From positions 1-16,638 of the forward strand of contig JAUNRO010000019.1 of assembly GCA_030544185.1 (NCBI GenBank): 16,638 nucleotides of DNA. Direction: 5' to 3'. This stretch comes from Propionibacteriaceae bacterium. Its GTDB lineage: Bacteria; Actinomycetota; Actinomycetes; Propionibacteriales; Propionibacteriaceae. The translations under genes and the position numbers were made by a program. Below are positions 1 through 7,572 of this stretch, one piece after another (the stretch's first letter is position 1; each line of letters begins with the position of its first letter). Below the pieces are notes generated by a model, which saw only the letters and a list, made by a program, of their open reading frames with translations, was not told where the DNA came from and did not search any database.

Positions 1-662
1 ATGTCGTACACGGGGGTGGCGACCATCCCTGTGCGACACAGCTCGGCGAGGGCGGCGACCGCGGCAGCAGCGTCCCAGGTGCCTGGGTCGTCGCAGTCGA
101 CCATCCCGAGCTCGTCGCTCCGCGGGAGCGCGGGGTCGTCGAACAGGGCGTCCAGCTCGCGGCGCACCGCCGCGGCGGCAGCCTCGTCCGGGGCGGGACC
201 GGTGCCGGCCGAAGTCCCGATGTCGAAGCCGGTCGTGGAGTCCTGCCGCGCCTTAAGGTGGTGGCGCACGATCTCCTCAGTGCGCCAGTAACGCTCCAGA
301 TAAAGCAGGTCACCCACGAGCCGCAGGGGGCGGCCCGCGCCCGGGCCGGATCCGGTCGCGATCGCGGGCGAGCGCCGGATCGCCTCGGCCCACGCCGCGG
401 GTTCGGGCCAGGCCAGGTCGGTGGGCGGGTCTTCAAGGGTGTCGGTGACCAGTTCGGCGAGCCGGGTGATGTCGAGGCACACCGAGCCGCTGCGCAGCGC
501 CCGGACCACCAGGGCGACCGCGAGCCGGACCTGATCGTCGGGTTCCTCCCACAGGTCGCCCACCAGCCGGGCCGTGTGGACATCGGCCGCGCCCAGCACC
601 TCGGCGGCGTTGAACTCCGCGAGCAGCCCGTCCGCGCTGAGCACCTCATCCGCGCTCGACAT
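1..662 (-). CDS. recD: RecBCD enzyme subunit RecD, exodeoxyribonuclease V alpha (5' part only)
   Basis: This is the N-terminal ~220 residues of RecD, the 5'-3' helicase subunit of the RecBCD recombination/repair nuclease; the frame is open to the window edge. The start is the ATG at 662-660, preceded by a GGAGG-type Shine-Dalgarno sequence (plus-strand cctccctc at 668-675). It overlaps the 3' end of recB by 17 bp. The visible part is the helical N-terminal domain typical of RecD: a 'VRLAVALVVRALRSGSVCLD' segment at residues 45-64 and a 'LLYLERYW' segment at 119-126, which in the family precedes the Walker A helicase core. The ATPase motifs lie beyond the window. The call rests on these segments and on the position after recC and recB. 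Family and operon are certain; the helicase motifs themselves cannot be seen here. Confidence 0.9.
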   Translation of the reverse strand, partial: MSSADEVLSADGLLAEFNAAEVLGAADVHTARLVGDLWEEPDDQVRLAVALVVRALRSGSVCLDITRLAELVTDTLEDPPTDLAWPEPAAWAEAIRRSPAIATGSGPGAGRPLRLVGDLLYLERYWRTEEIVRHHLKARQDSTTGFDIGTSAGTGPAPDEAAAAAVRRELDALFDDPALPRSDELGMVDCDDPGTWDAAAAVAALAELCRTGMVATPVYD

Positions 663-3600
663 CGACACCTCCCTCATCCGGCGCTTCCCCCGCCACGTCG
701 AGCCCCGCCAGCAGATCCGACAACTCCACGACCAGGGCCGCAGGCGGTCGCCAGGAGAACACCCCGCACGGCAGTCCGTCGACCACCGGAGTGTCGGGCC
801 CGGCCATGCCACGGACGAACAGATAGGCGATCCCGCCGAGGTCGCGGTCGGGGTCGTAGTCCACCAGTCGCCACCGCAGGAAGCGGTGCAGCGCCACCGC
901 ATAGAGCAGCGCCTGCAGCGGATAGTGCGCGGCCATCATCGCGTCGGCCATCGCGTGCGGGACATAGTGGCCGACCATCAGCGGCGTCCGCTCGTCCAGC
1001 GGCCCGAGCCAGTTCGTCTTGTAGTCCACCACCAGATAGCGCATCCGGCCCGTCTCGTCGGGCACCCGCAGCACCGCGTCGATCGACCCGACGAGAAACC
1101 CCCGCAGGACCTCCTCGTTGAGCAGCGGATCGGTCAGCCCTGCGGAATAGGCGGCGAGCGGGTCATCCGGCGCCAGGTGCCGGGCGAGCAACCCACCCAG
1201 CTCGCCCAGCAGCACCCGCCGCGTCGGTCGGTCCCCGCCCGCGAGGGCGTACTCGAAATCCAGCTCCGCCAGCCGATCCCGCTCGGGGATGTCGCACAGC
1301 CGCAGCCCGGCGGCCACCGGACCGAGGGGCGTGCGAATCGCGGGCAGCAGCGCGTGGGCGAGCAGGGCCGGGGTGAGGTTTCCGGCATGGGACTCGACCG
1401 GCAGCCGGCTCAGCCAGCGGGTGGCGTGGTCGCGGATCTCGGCCTCGAGATCGCTCGCGTGCGGGTCGAACGTCTCATAGATCGCGTGCACGAGCGTGCC
1501 GAACGCCGGCCCACGCGGCAGGTCCGCCATGGGCGAGGGGGCCGCGAGGGGACCGGTGAGCACGGGTGCGGCGATCGTCTCCTCGGGCTCGAGCTCATCG
1601 GAGAGGACCTGCAACTCGTCGTGCTCCGCGGTCTCGACCTGGCCGGGGCCCTCCGGCCCGGGGGCGAGGTCGTGGGCACGGGCGGTGAGGTTGGAATAAG
1701 ACGTCCGGCGCCAGTCCTGGTCCACGGTCCGGGTGAAGGAGCGAGCCCGGAGCTCAGGCACCGGATCGAGCAACCCGGGGAGGGCACCCGCAGGGATTGT
1801 GCCCACCGCCTGGACGGCGATCCCCGGTGCGTGCAGGAGATCGGCGGGGGAGGTGCGACAGGAGTACGCGGGTCTGGGTGCCGGCTCGCCCGCGCGGAAC
1901 AGCAATCGGTGCAGCGGTGCGGGCGGGGTCCGCTTCCGGTGAGCGGCCCACCAGAGCACGAGCCGGCACTGGGCGCGGGTCGCTGCGACATAGAGCAGGC
2001 GGAGTTCCTCGCCGGCCTCCTCGGCCTCGCGCACGCTCCAGGCATCGGCGCGGTCGCGCCCGCGCGGGGCCAGATAGAGGTGGCGGACCCCGTGGTGGTG
2101 GAACTCGAACGGCGCCCGGTCGTCGGGCTTGACCCAGGTCTCCCAGCGGTCGGGCAGATAGACGATCGGAAACTCCAGACCCTTGGCACGGTGGAAGGTC
2201 ATGATCTGCACCGCATCGGCGTCGGACTCCATCCGCCGCGTCCGCTCATCGGAGCCGCCCCGCTCGTCGCGGATCCGCTCATCGAGCCACGCGATCAGCG
2301 CGGTCGTGCCGAACCGCTCCCGGCTCTGGGCGGCGTGCAGCAGCTCGCCGAGGTGGCGCAGGTCGGTGAGCTCGCGGTCGCCGCCGGCGCGGGCGAGCAG
2401 GCGCTCGGCAAGGCCGGATTCCAGCGCGGCCTCCGCGAGGGCGGCCAGGCCGTGGCGGCCGAGCGTCCGCGCCCACCCGCGGATCCGGGCGGAGAGGTCG
2501 GCCAGATCCTGCTCGGCGGCCGTCGCGAGGTCGACCAGGGACCAGCCGATGAAGCTGGTGAGCGCGGCCTCGCGGATCGTCTGTGCGTTCGGGGATTCAC
2601 ACGCCCGCAGCAAGGTCAGCCAGTCCTGGGCCTGGACGGTGGCGAACACGCTGGTGGCCCCGGTGTGCACGGCGGGAATGCCGGCGGCGGTGAGGCGGTC
2701 GCGGAGGTCGTCCGCGGTGTATTTGCCGCGGACGAGCACGGCGATGTCGCGGGGGGTCACGGGCCGGAGCCCGTGGCCGAGATCGACGCGCGCGTCGGAC
2801 TCCGGCGCAAGCAGCCGGCCGATGTCGGCGACCAGGTCCTCGGCCACCCGGTCGCGCAGTTCCGCGGGGGTGGGACCCTTGGGGTCGGTGTCGAACGCCG
2901 GCGCCAGGACTTTCAGCCGCAGCGGTGCGGCGAGGTCGGCATCGGCCACGGTGAACCGGTCGCCGTGATGGGCCGCGACGGGGCGGACCACGATGCGTTC
3001 GTCGCCGAGCTGGGCGCCGCCGAACAGCGCGCTGAGGGCCTCGACCAGCCCGGCGTCGGTGCGCCAGTTGGTGGTGAGCGTGTGCACCCGGGCGCCGGGG
3101 GAGGTGACCGCCGCAAGATAGGCATTGACCTCCGCCCCACGGAAGGCATAGATGGCCTGCTTCGGGTCTCCGATCAGCACCATCGTGGAGTGACCGGTGA
3201 AGGCCTGGTCGAGGATGTCCCACTGCACCGGGTCGGTGTCCTGGAACTCGTCGACCAGCACCACCCGGAATCGGCCACGCAGACGGGCCTTCACCGCGGC
3301 GGCGAGGCCGGGGTCGGGATCGGCGTCGGGGGAGACCCGCCCCGCCAGCAGATCGCGCAGCCGGGTCAGCAGGTCGTCATGGGTGATGAGGCCGCGGACC
3401 GCTTTGCGTCGACGGACCTCCCGGCGGACGGCCTCGGCGAAGCTCAGCTGGCGGGCATAGGTCGGCAACTTAGCCGGGTCCGGAGCCAACGGTCCGTCGA
3501 ATCCCGCGACCCGCCGCGCGATCGCCTCCGCCTGGCGCCAGTCGAAGTCAGGCCGGTCCACCCCGGCGAATGCCCGCAGCCAGAAGTCCGCGGCGACCTC

Positions 3601-4119
3601 CCGCGCCAGATCGGAGAGATCCTCCACGAGCACGGCCCCGGGATCGGTGCCCGCCAGCACCCCCAGCCCGTCGAGCATGCGCCCGCAGAACTCGTGGGTG
3701 GTGCTGATCGTGGCCGCGTCAAAGTCGGCCAGCGCGGTGGCGATGCGCTGCAGGCGCGTGTGCAGGTCGGCGGGCTCACCGGCACAGAGCAGCCGGTTGA
3801 CCGGGTCGGGACCGGGCTCGCCGCCGCCCAGGACCCGCTGCAACGCGGCCTCGGTGTCGGTCAGCCGGGCCCGGATGCGGTCGCGGAGCTCCTGGGTGGC
3901 CGCGCGGCTGAACGTCACCATCATCAGCTGGGACAGTGGCAGGCCCTCGGCCAGGTAGCGCGTGGCGAGGGCGGCGATCGCATAGGTCTTGCCGGTCCCG
4001 GCCGATGCCTCCAGCACGTGGGTGCCGGCCTCGGGCAGCGGCCCGGTGACGTCGAAGGGCGTGGGCTCGGTGCTGTTCGAGTCGGCGGGGGCGGTGGCCG
4101 GGTCGATGGGGGCGGTCAC
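646..4119 (-). CDS. recB: RecBCD enzyme subunit RecB, exodeoxyribonuclease V beta (3'-5' helicase/nuclease)
   Basis: A 1157-residue RecB, the 3'-5' UvrD-family helicase and only nuclease of RecBCD, which resects double-strand breaks. The GTG start at 4119-4117 overlaps the recC stop (GTGA) and has a GGAGG Shine-Dalgarno sequence 7 nt upstream. The open frame continues upstream of this start only as recC antiframe sequence, so longer starts were rejected. Visible motifs are Walker A EASAGTGKT (37-45), motif II VDEFQD (289-294), motif III IGDPKQAIYAFRG, motif IV TTNWRT, motif V TFHRAKGLEFP and motif VI LLYVAATRA. The C-terminal nuclease domain has H878 (GTLVHAIYE), D1014 (GSIDAV) and the D1032-Y-K1034-T motif, followed by YPLQALLYAVALHRFL. 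All catalytic residues expected for RecB are present. It is translationally coupled to recC upstream and recD downstream. Confidence 0.97.
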   Translation of the reverse strand: MTAPIDPATAPADSNSTEPTPFDVTGPLPEAGTHVLEASAGTGKTYAIAALATRYLAEGLPLSQLMMVTFSRAATQELRDRIRARLTDTEAALQRVLGGGEPGPDPVNRLLCAGEPADLHTRLQRIATALADFDAATISTTHEFCGRMLDGLGVLAGTDPGAVLVEDLSDLAREVAADFWLRAFAGVDRPDFDWRQAEAIARRVAGFDGPLAPDPAKLPTYARQLSFAEAVRREVRRRKAVRGLITHDDLLTRLRDLLAGRVSPDADPDPGLAAAVKARLRGRFRVVLVDEFQDTDPVQWDILDQAFTGHSTMVLIGDPKQAIYAFRGAEVNAYLAAVTSPGARVHTLTTNWRTDAGLVEALSALFGGAQLGDERIVVRPVAAHHGDRFTVADADLAAPLRLKVLAPAFDTDPKGPTPAELRDRVAEDLVADIGRLLAPESDARVDLGHGLRPVTPRDIAVLVRGKYTADDLRDRLTAAGIPAVHTGATSVFATVQAQDWLTLLRACESPNAQTIREAALTSFIGWSLVDLATAAEQDLADLSARIRGWARTLGRHGLAALAEAALESGLAERLLARAGGDRELTDLRHLGELLHAAQSRERFGTTALIAWLDERIRDERGGSDERTRRMESDADAVQIMTFHRAKGLEFPIVYLPDRWETWVKPDDRAPFEFHHHGVRHLYLAPRGRDRADAWSVREAEEAGEELRLLYVAATRAQCRLVLWWAAHRKRTPPAPLHRLLFRAGEPAPRPAYSCRTSPADLLHAPGIAVQAVGTIPAGALPGLLDPVPELRARSFTRTVDQDWRRTSYSNLTARAHDLAPGPEGPGQVETAEHDELQVLSDELEPEETIAAPVLTGPLAAPSPMADLPRGPAFGTLVHAIYETFDPHASDLEAEIRDHATRWLSRLPVESHAGNLTPALLAHALLPAIRTPLGPVAAGLRLCDIPERDRLAELDFEYALAGGDRPTRRVLLGELGGLLARHLAPDDPLAAYSAGLTDPLLNEEVLRGFLVGSIDAVLRVPDETGRMRYLVVDYKTNWLGPLDERTPLMVGHYVPHAMADAMMAAHYPLQALLYAVALHRFLRWRLVDYDPDRDLGGIAYLFVRGMAGPDTPVVDGLPCGVFSWRPPAALVVELSDLLAGLDVAGEAPDEGGVDVERG

Positions 4120-7100
4120 AGGGCACCCTCCTCGGCGATCAGCGGCTCCCAGACGCGCCGGGCGAGGGCCTCGAAGGCCGATCGACCACCGGGTCCGTCC
4201 CCGGGGGTGGCGGCGCGGCGGGTGAGGTCGGAGAACCTTCTCGGGCTGAGCCCGAACCGCTGCCACGCAGCATCGCATTCGAGCTTCCAGGCGTCCCCCG
4301 GGGCGTACTGGTTCCCACCCGGGCGCAGCGCCTCGATCTGCGCCGCAGCCGTATTCGGCGGCACCGGCAGCAACTCGCAGAGCCCCCGCGCCCACAGCTG
4401 GATCAGGTCGTTGAGCCTCGCCCGCGCGTCCACCTCGGCCACGGGTCCGAGCAGCGAGCCCCGGGCCCGCTTGCCGATCGTGACCGAGCGCCAGGCGACC
4501 TCGGGATAGGCGACCTTGAGCGCGAGCAACTCGATCCAGGCCCGCAGCCGCTGCCGGCCACGGACGGCCCCATAGCCGACCCTCACCAGCGTGCGGTCCC
4601 GCACCCCGGTCACCATCCCGGTGAGCCGGAAGCGGCCGAGGTCGGCGGCCACCCACGTGCTCGTGGCGGGGTGGGCGAGCCAGGGCTGGGCAGCGGAGCC
4701 GATCTGGCGAACGTCCTGCTCGATCCGGTTCAGCAGGTCGATCCCACGCTGGCGCGGTGGCACCTCACCGCGACAGAACTCCGCCTCGCGGACGACCGCC
4801 AGATCGGCACCGGTGAGCAGATGGGCCTGCAGCATGCGCTCGCCGATCGCCCACTGCTGGAGGCCGTCCAGCTCGATCGGCATCTCGTCGGGGACGGTCT
4901 CGTCCTCGGCGCCCGAATAGATCTGGGCGCGGCGTCGCAGCAGGCCCCGGGCCGGATTGGCGAAGAAATAGGTGAGGTCGCTCAGCTCCACGCCGATGAC
5001 CTCGTCGTCGAACTCGGCGGGGGGCGCGAGCCGCACCTCGGCCAGCGACTGCGCGGGCAGGGAGGCGGGCGCGGTCTGGCTGCGCACGAGGGCCGCCGCA
5101 GCCCGGGCGGCGCGGGGATCGAAGCTCACCGGCTTCGGGTGGAAGTTGGCGACCGCGAACGGCTGCAGCGGGTGCCGGACCTCCAGCACGGCCCACGGGT
5201 CGTCATCGCTGAGCTCCTCGAGGGCGCCCCTCAGCTCCGCCAGCGGGACCGCCGGCGGGCGGCGCTCCCCGGTCTGCGGACTGGCGCCGGAATGGATCAC
5301 GACCAGGTGATCGCCCGCGGCGAGCACCGCGTCCAGCAGGATCTGGCGGTCCTCACTGCGGGGATCGCGGTCGCCCACCCACGGCGCCGCAGCGAGCAGG
5401 TCGTCGCCGTCGACGTGACCCCGCCTGGGGAAGACACCGTCGTCGAGACCGAGCAGCACGACGACGCGGTGGGGCACCGACCGCATCGGGTTGAGCGTGC
5501 ACAGGGTCAGCGCCCCCGTCCGGAAATTGGCCCGGCTGGGTCGCCCCGCGAACGCATCGGCGAGCACGCTGCGGATATCTGCCGCCTCGCCGTCCATCGA
5601 ACCGGTCGCGTCCGGCGCTGGCACCGGTGCACCTATCTCCGCGGACTCCGCGAGGTCGGTGAGTTCGGTCCAGGCATGGGTCCGCTGCCAGGTGTCTGCG
5701 GCCGGGACCTCCGTCACGAGCTCGAGGGCGCTCCGGCAGGCTGCGACCCACGCGGGCAGCGTCCGCGGGCCGGTGAAAGAATCCACGATCCGCCCGAGTC
5801 GCTCCACGAGCTCGACCAGCCGCCCGATGAGCGCCACATCGCTCGACTCGACCTCGCCCATTGGCAGCACCGTGCCCTGCACGTGCTGGTCCCGGTCGTC
5901 CATCGCGATCCCGAGCAGCATCCGCTCCAGCCCGGCGGCCCAGGTGTTCTGCCCATAGCCGCCCATGCTGAACCGTTCCCGGTGCCGCCGGTCCAGCCCC
6001 CACCGCACGCCGGAGCGCGGCACGAGGTCGCGCAGCCGGTCGAGGTTGGCATCGGTGAACCCGAACCGCCGCGCGACCGGTGGGTCGGCACACAGGTCCA
6101 ACAGCTCCGAGGAACCGGCCCGCGAATCACCCAGCGTCAGCAGGGTCTGCAGCGTGGCCAGCAACGGGTTGAGCTCACGGAGCGACCGGTCCGCCAGCCG
6201 CACCTTCAGCTCCTGGCCCGGATGCCCCGCCCCCTCGGCCGGTCCCTCGATGGCGAACGTCGCCGACACCAGTGGTGCGAACCGGTCGATATCGGGGCAC
6301 ATGACGAGGATGTCGCGCGGCTCGAGATCGCGATGGTCGGCCAGTAGCCCGAGCACGACCTCCCGCAGCACCTCGACCTGGCGATCGGGCCCGTGGCAGG
6401 CATGCAGGCGGACGCTGTCGTCGGTCGGCGCGACCGGCGCCCGCTCCGGGGTGGCGACGTCGTCGCGGATCGCCGCCTGAAGCCGGTGGAGCACCGTCAG
6501 GTGACCGGGCGCGGCTTCCTCGGTGACCGCGACGGCGGTCGCGCGGTCGCCGAGCACGAGCTGGAGCTCCCGCGCGTCCCGGGCCAGCCGCCGGTTGAGC
6601 CGGTGCCGGGGGAGCAGGGCGGTGGGATCGGCGCTCCGCGCCCCCCGGTACGCCCCAGGGGTCGCGTTCTCGACGCGTTCCCAGAGCGCGGGCGAGGGAT
6701 GCGGAAGCCACAGGTGGACCGCGCGATGGCGGCCGAGAGCGTCGAGCACCGCGAGTTGGGTCGCGTCGAGCCGGGTCGGCCCGAACACCGACAGCCGCCC
6801 CGGCAGGTCGGCGCGACCGGGCTCTTCGGCGAGCAGCGTCGTGGCGCGTTCGATCCGCTCGAGCAGGTCGGGCCCGCCGAGGTCGGCGCGCAGGGCGGTC
6901 CACAGCTCGTGCTGCCAGCGGGCGTGGGGATCGAGGGGGTTCCCGTCGGGATCGACGGCCCGGCCGGCTCGCCAGTGGCGCAGCAGCTCGGGGCGCTGGG
7001 CGGCATAGGAACGGAACAACCCGGCCACGCGCGCCGCCGTGGCGTACCTCCGTGACGTCGGCAACCGCGGATCCAGCTGCGCCCGCAGGGGCCCGGCCCA

Positions 7101-7469
7101 CGCCTGGTCCAGGTTGGCATCGAGGATGCGCAGGACGGCCCAGAGGCAGCGCTCGGCGCGCCAAGGATCGGTCTGGGGATCGAGCCCGAGCACGTGGTCG
7201 ACCACGCGCCGGACCAGCACGTCGAGCCTGACGAAGTCGATGCCGGCCGAGACCCCGTCGCCATGACCGCGCGCGCCGAGATGGCCCGCGAGGGTCTGCG
7301 ACAGCCAGCGCTCGACGCCCGGGGTCGGCACCGACACGAGCTCGGCACCGAAGGGATCGGCGAGCGGCACCGCGAGGGACTGCGCGAGCCCGCGCGCGAG
7401 CGCATCCGTGCGGGTCGCGCGGTGCAGGAACAGGCCGGGGCGGCCGTCGGCAGGAATCGTGATCTTCAT
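4116..7469 (-). CDS. recC: RecBCD enzyme subunit RecC, exodeoxyribonuclease V gamma
   Basis: A 1117-residue RecC, the scaffold subunit that splits the duplex and recognises Chi in RecBCD. It is a helicase-like fold without active ATPase motifs, and no Walker A is visible here. Recognisable RecC segments are PGVERWLSQTLAGHLG (from ~50), RLSVFGPTRLDATQLAVLDAL (~240), ACHGPDRQVEVLREVVL (~355), then NFRTGALTLCTLNPMRSVPH and LLGLDDGVFPR (~645-680), with RHPLQPF and a C-terminal nuclease-like domain containing VELSDLTYFFANP. The start at 7469 was chosen because residues from MKITIPADGRPGLFLHRATR match where RecC proteins begin. A TAGGGT -10 element ends 10 nt upstream, and there is no Shine-Dalgarno sequence, consistent with a nearly leaderless mRNA. 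The frame is open a further 75 codons upstream but that stretch runs through the promoter. It is the first gene of recC-recB-recD and divergent from uvrD2. Confidence 0.95.
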   Translation of the reverse strand: MKITIPADGRPGLFLHRATRTDALARGLAQSLAVPLADPFGAELVSVPTPGVERWLSQTLAGHLGARGHGDGVSAGIDFVRLDVLVRRVVDHVLGLDPQTDPWRAERCLWAVLRILDANLDQAWAGPLRAQLDPRLPTSRRYATAARVAGLFRSYAAQRPELLRHWRAGRAVDPDGNPLDPHARWQHELWTALRADLGGPDLLERIERATTLLAEEPGRADLPGRLSVFGPTRLDATQLAVLDALGRHRAVHLWLPHPSPALWERVENATPGAYRGARSADPTALLPRHRLNRRLARDARELQLVLGDRATAVAVTEEAAPGHLTVLHRLQAAIRDDVATPERAPVAPTDDSVRLHACHGPDRQVEVLREVVLGLLADHRDLEPRDILVMCPDIDRFAPLVSATFAIEGPAEGAGHPGQELKVRLADRSLRELNPLLATLQTLLTLGDSRAGSSELLDLCADPPVARRFGFTDANLDRLRDLVPRSGVRWGLDRRHRERFSMGGYGQNTWAAGLERMLLGIAMDDRDQHVQGTVLPMGEVESSDVALIGRLVELVERLGRIVDSFTGPRTLPAWVAACRSALELVTEVPAADTWQRTHAWTELTDLAESAEIGAPVPAPDATGSMDGEAADIRSVLADAFAGRPSRANFRTGALTLCTLNPMRSVPHRVVVLLGLDDGVFPRRGHVDGDDLLAAAPWVGDRDPRSEDRQILLDAVLAAGDHLVVIHSGASPQTGERRPPAVPLAELRGALEELSDDDPWAVLEVRHPLQPFAVANFHPKPVSFDPRAARAAAALVRSQTAPASLPAQSLAEVRLAPPAEFDDEVIGVELSDLTYFFANPARGLLRRRAQIYSGAEDETVPDEMPIELDGLQQWAIGERMLQAHLLTGADLAVVREAEFCRGEVPPRQRGIDLLNRIEQDVRQIGSAAQPWLAHPATSTWVAADLGRFRLTGMVTGVRDRTLVRVGYGAVRGRQRLRAWIELLALKVAYPEVAWRSVTIGKRARGSLLGPVAEVDARARLNDLIQLWARGLCELLPVPPNTAAAQIEALRPGGNQYAPGDAWKLECDAAWQRFGLSPRRFSDLTRRAATPGDGPGGRSAFEALARRVWEPLIAEEGAL

Positions 7470-7479
7470 GGCACCGACC

Positions 7480-7502
7480 ACCCTAGAGGGGGGCTCCGAC
7501 AC
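7480..7502 (-). promoter_or_regulatory. recCBD promoter, RecA-NDp/PafBC-like DNA-damage element
   Basis: Read on the minus strand this is TGTCGGAG, 8 nt, TAGGGT. The mycobacterial RecA-NDp (PafBC-dependent) consensus, as I recall it, is TTGTCRGTG-N8-TAnnnT; this copy has the exact spacing and differs at two of the nine upstream positions. The TAGGGT ends 10 nt before the recC ATG, so a start site about 7 nt downstream gives a leader of roughly 3 nt. No Shine-Dalgarno sequence is present. Binding by PafBC is inferred, not seen. Confidence 0.6.
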
Positions 7503-7522
7503 AACATCGGCCCAACGAGAGC

Positions 7523-7534
7523 CCCACGCGTGGG
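7523..7534. repeat. 12-bp perfect palindrome between the recC and uvrD2 promoters
   Basis: CCCACGCGTGGG is its own reverse complement. It lies in the 103-bp control region, 20 bp from the recC element and 8 bp from the uvrD2 element. A second dyad, ACAACAT (7501-7507) and ATGTTGT (7540-7546), encloses it and overlaps the upstream edge of both promoters. It may be an operator; no known regulator is recognised. Confidence 0.45.
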
Positions 7535-7542
7535 CGATCATG

Positions 7543-7565
7543 TTGTCCGAGGCCGCGACTAAGGT
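7543..7565 (+). promoter_or_regulatory. uvrD2 promoter, RecA-NDp/PafBC-like DNA-damage element
   Basis: TTGTCCGAG, 8 nt (gccgcgac), TAAGGT. It matches the recalled RecA-NDp layout TTGTCRGTG-N8-TAnnnT at seven of nine upstream positions with exact spacing and a matching -10. The TAAGGT ends 7 nt before the GTG at 7573, so transcription would begin at or within about one base of the start codon, giving a leaderless mRNA. The copy on the opposite strand has the same TGTCnGAG core, which supports both. Confidence 0.6.
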
Positions 7566-7572
7566 GCTGGGC

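Noticed and set aside
574..4509. 1311-codon plus-strand open frame opposite recB
   Set aside because: It is a GC-skewed shadow of recB, with a composition of Gly, Arg, Gln and Val and no domain; recB motifs on the other strand are intact.
4120..4656. N-terminal extension of RecB beyond the GTG at 4119
   Set aside because: The extension is an antiframe of recC, low in hydrophobic residues and rich in Arg/Gly; the GTG has a good Shine-Dalgarno sequence and gives the normal RecB N-terminus.
7408..7572. N-terminal extension of UvrD2 from ATG 7408 or 7540
   Set aside because: The extra residues have no counterpart in UvrD2, the stretch overlaps recC and the divergent promoters, and the -10 element lies downstream of both codons.
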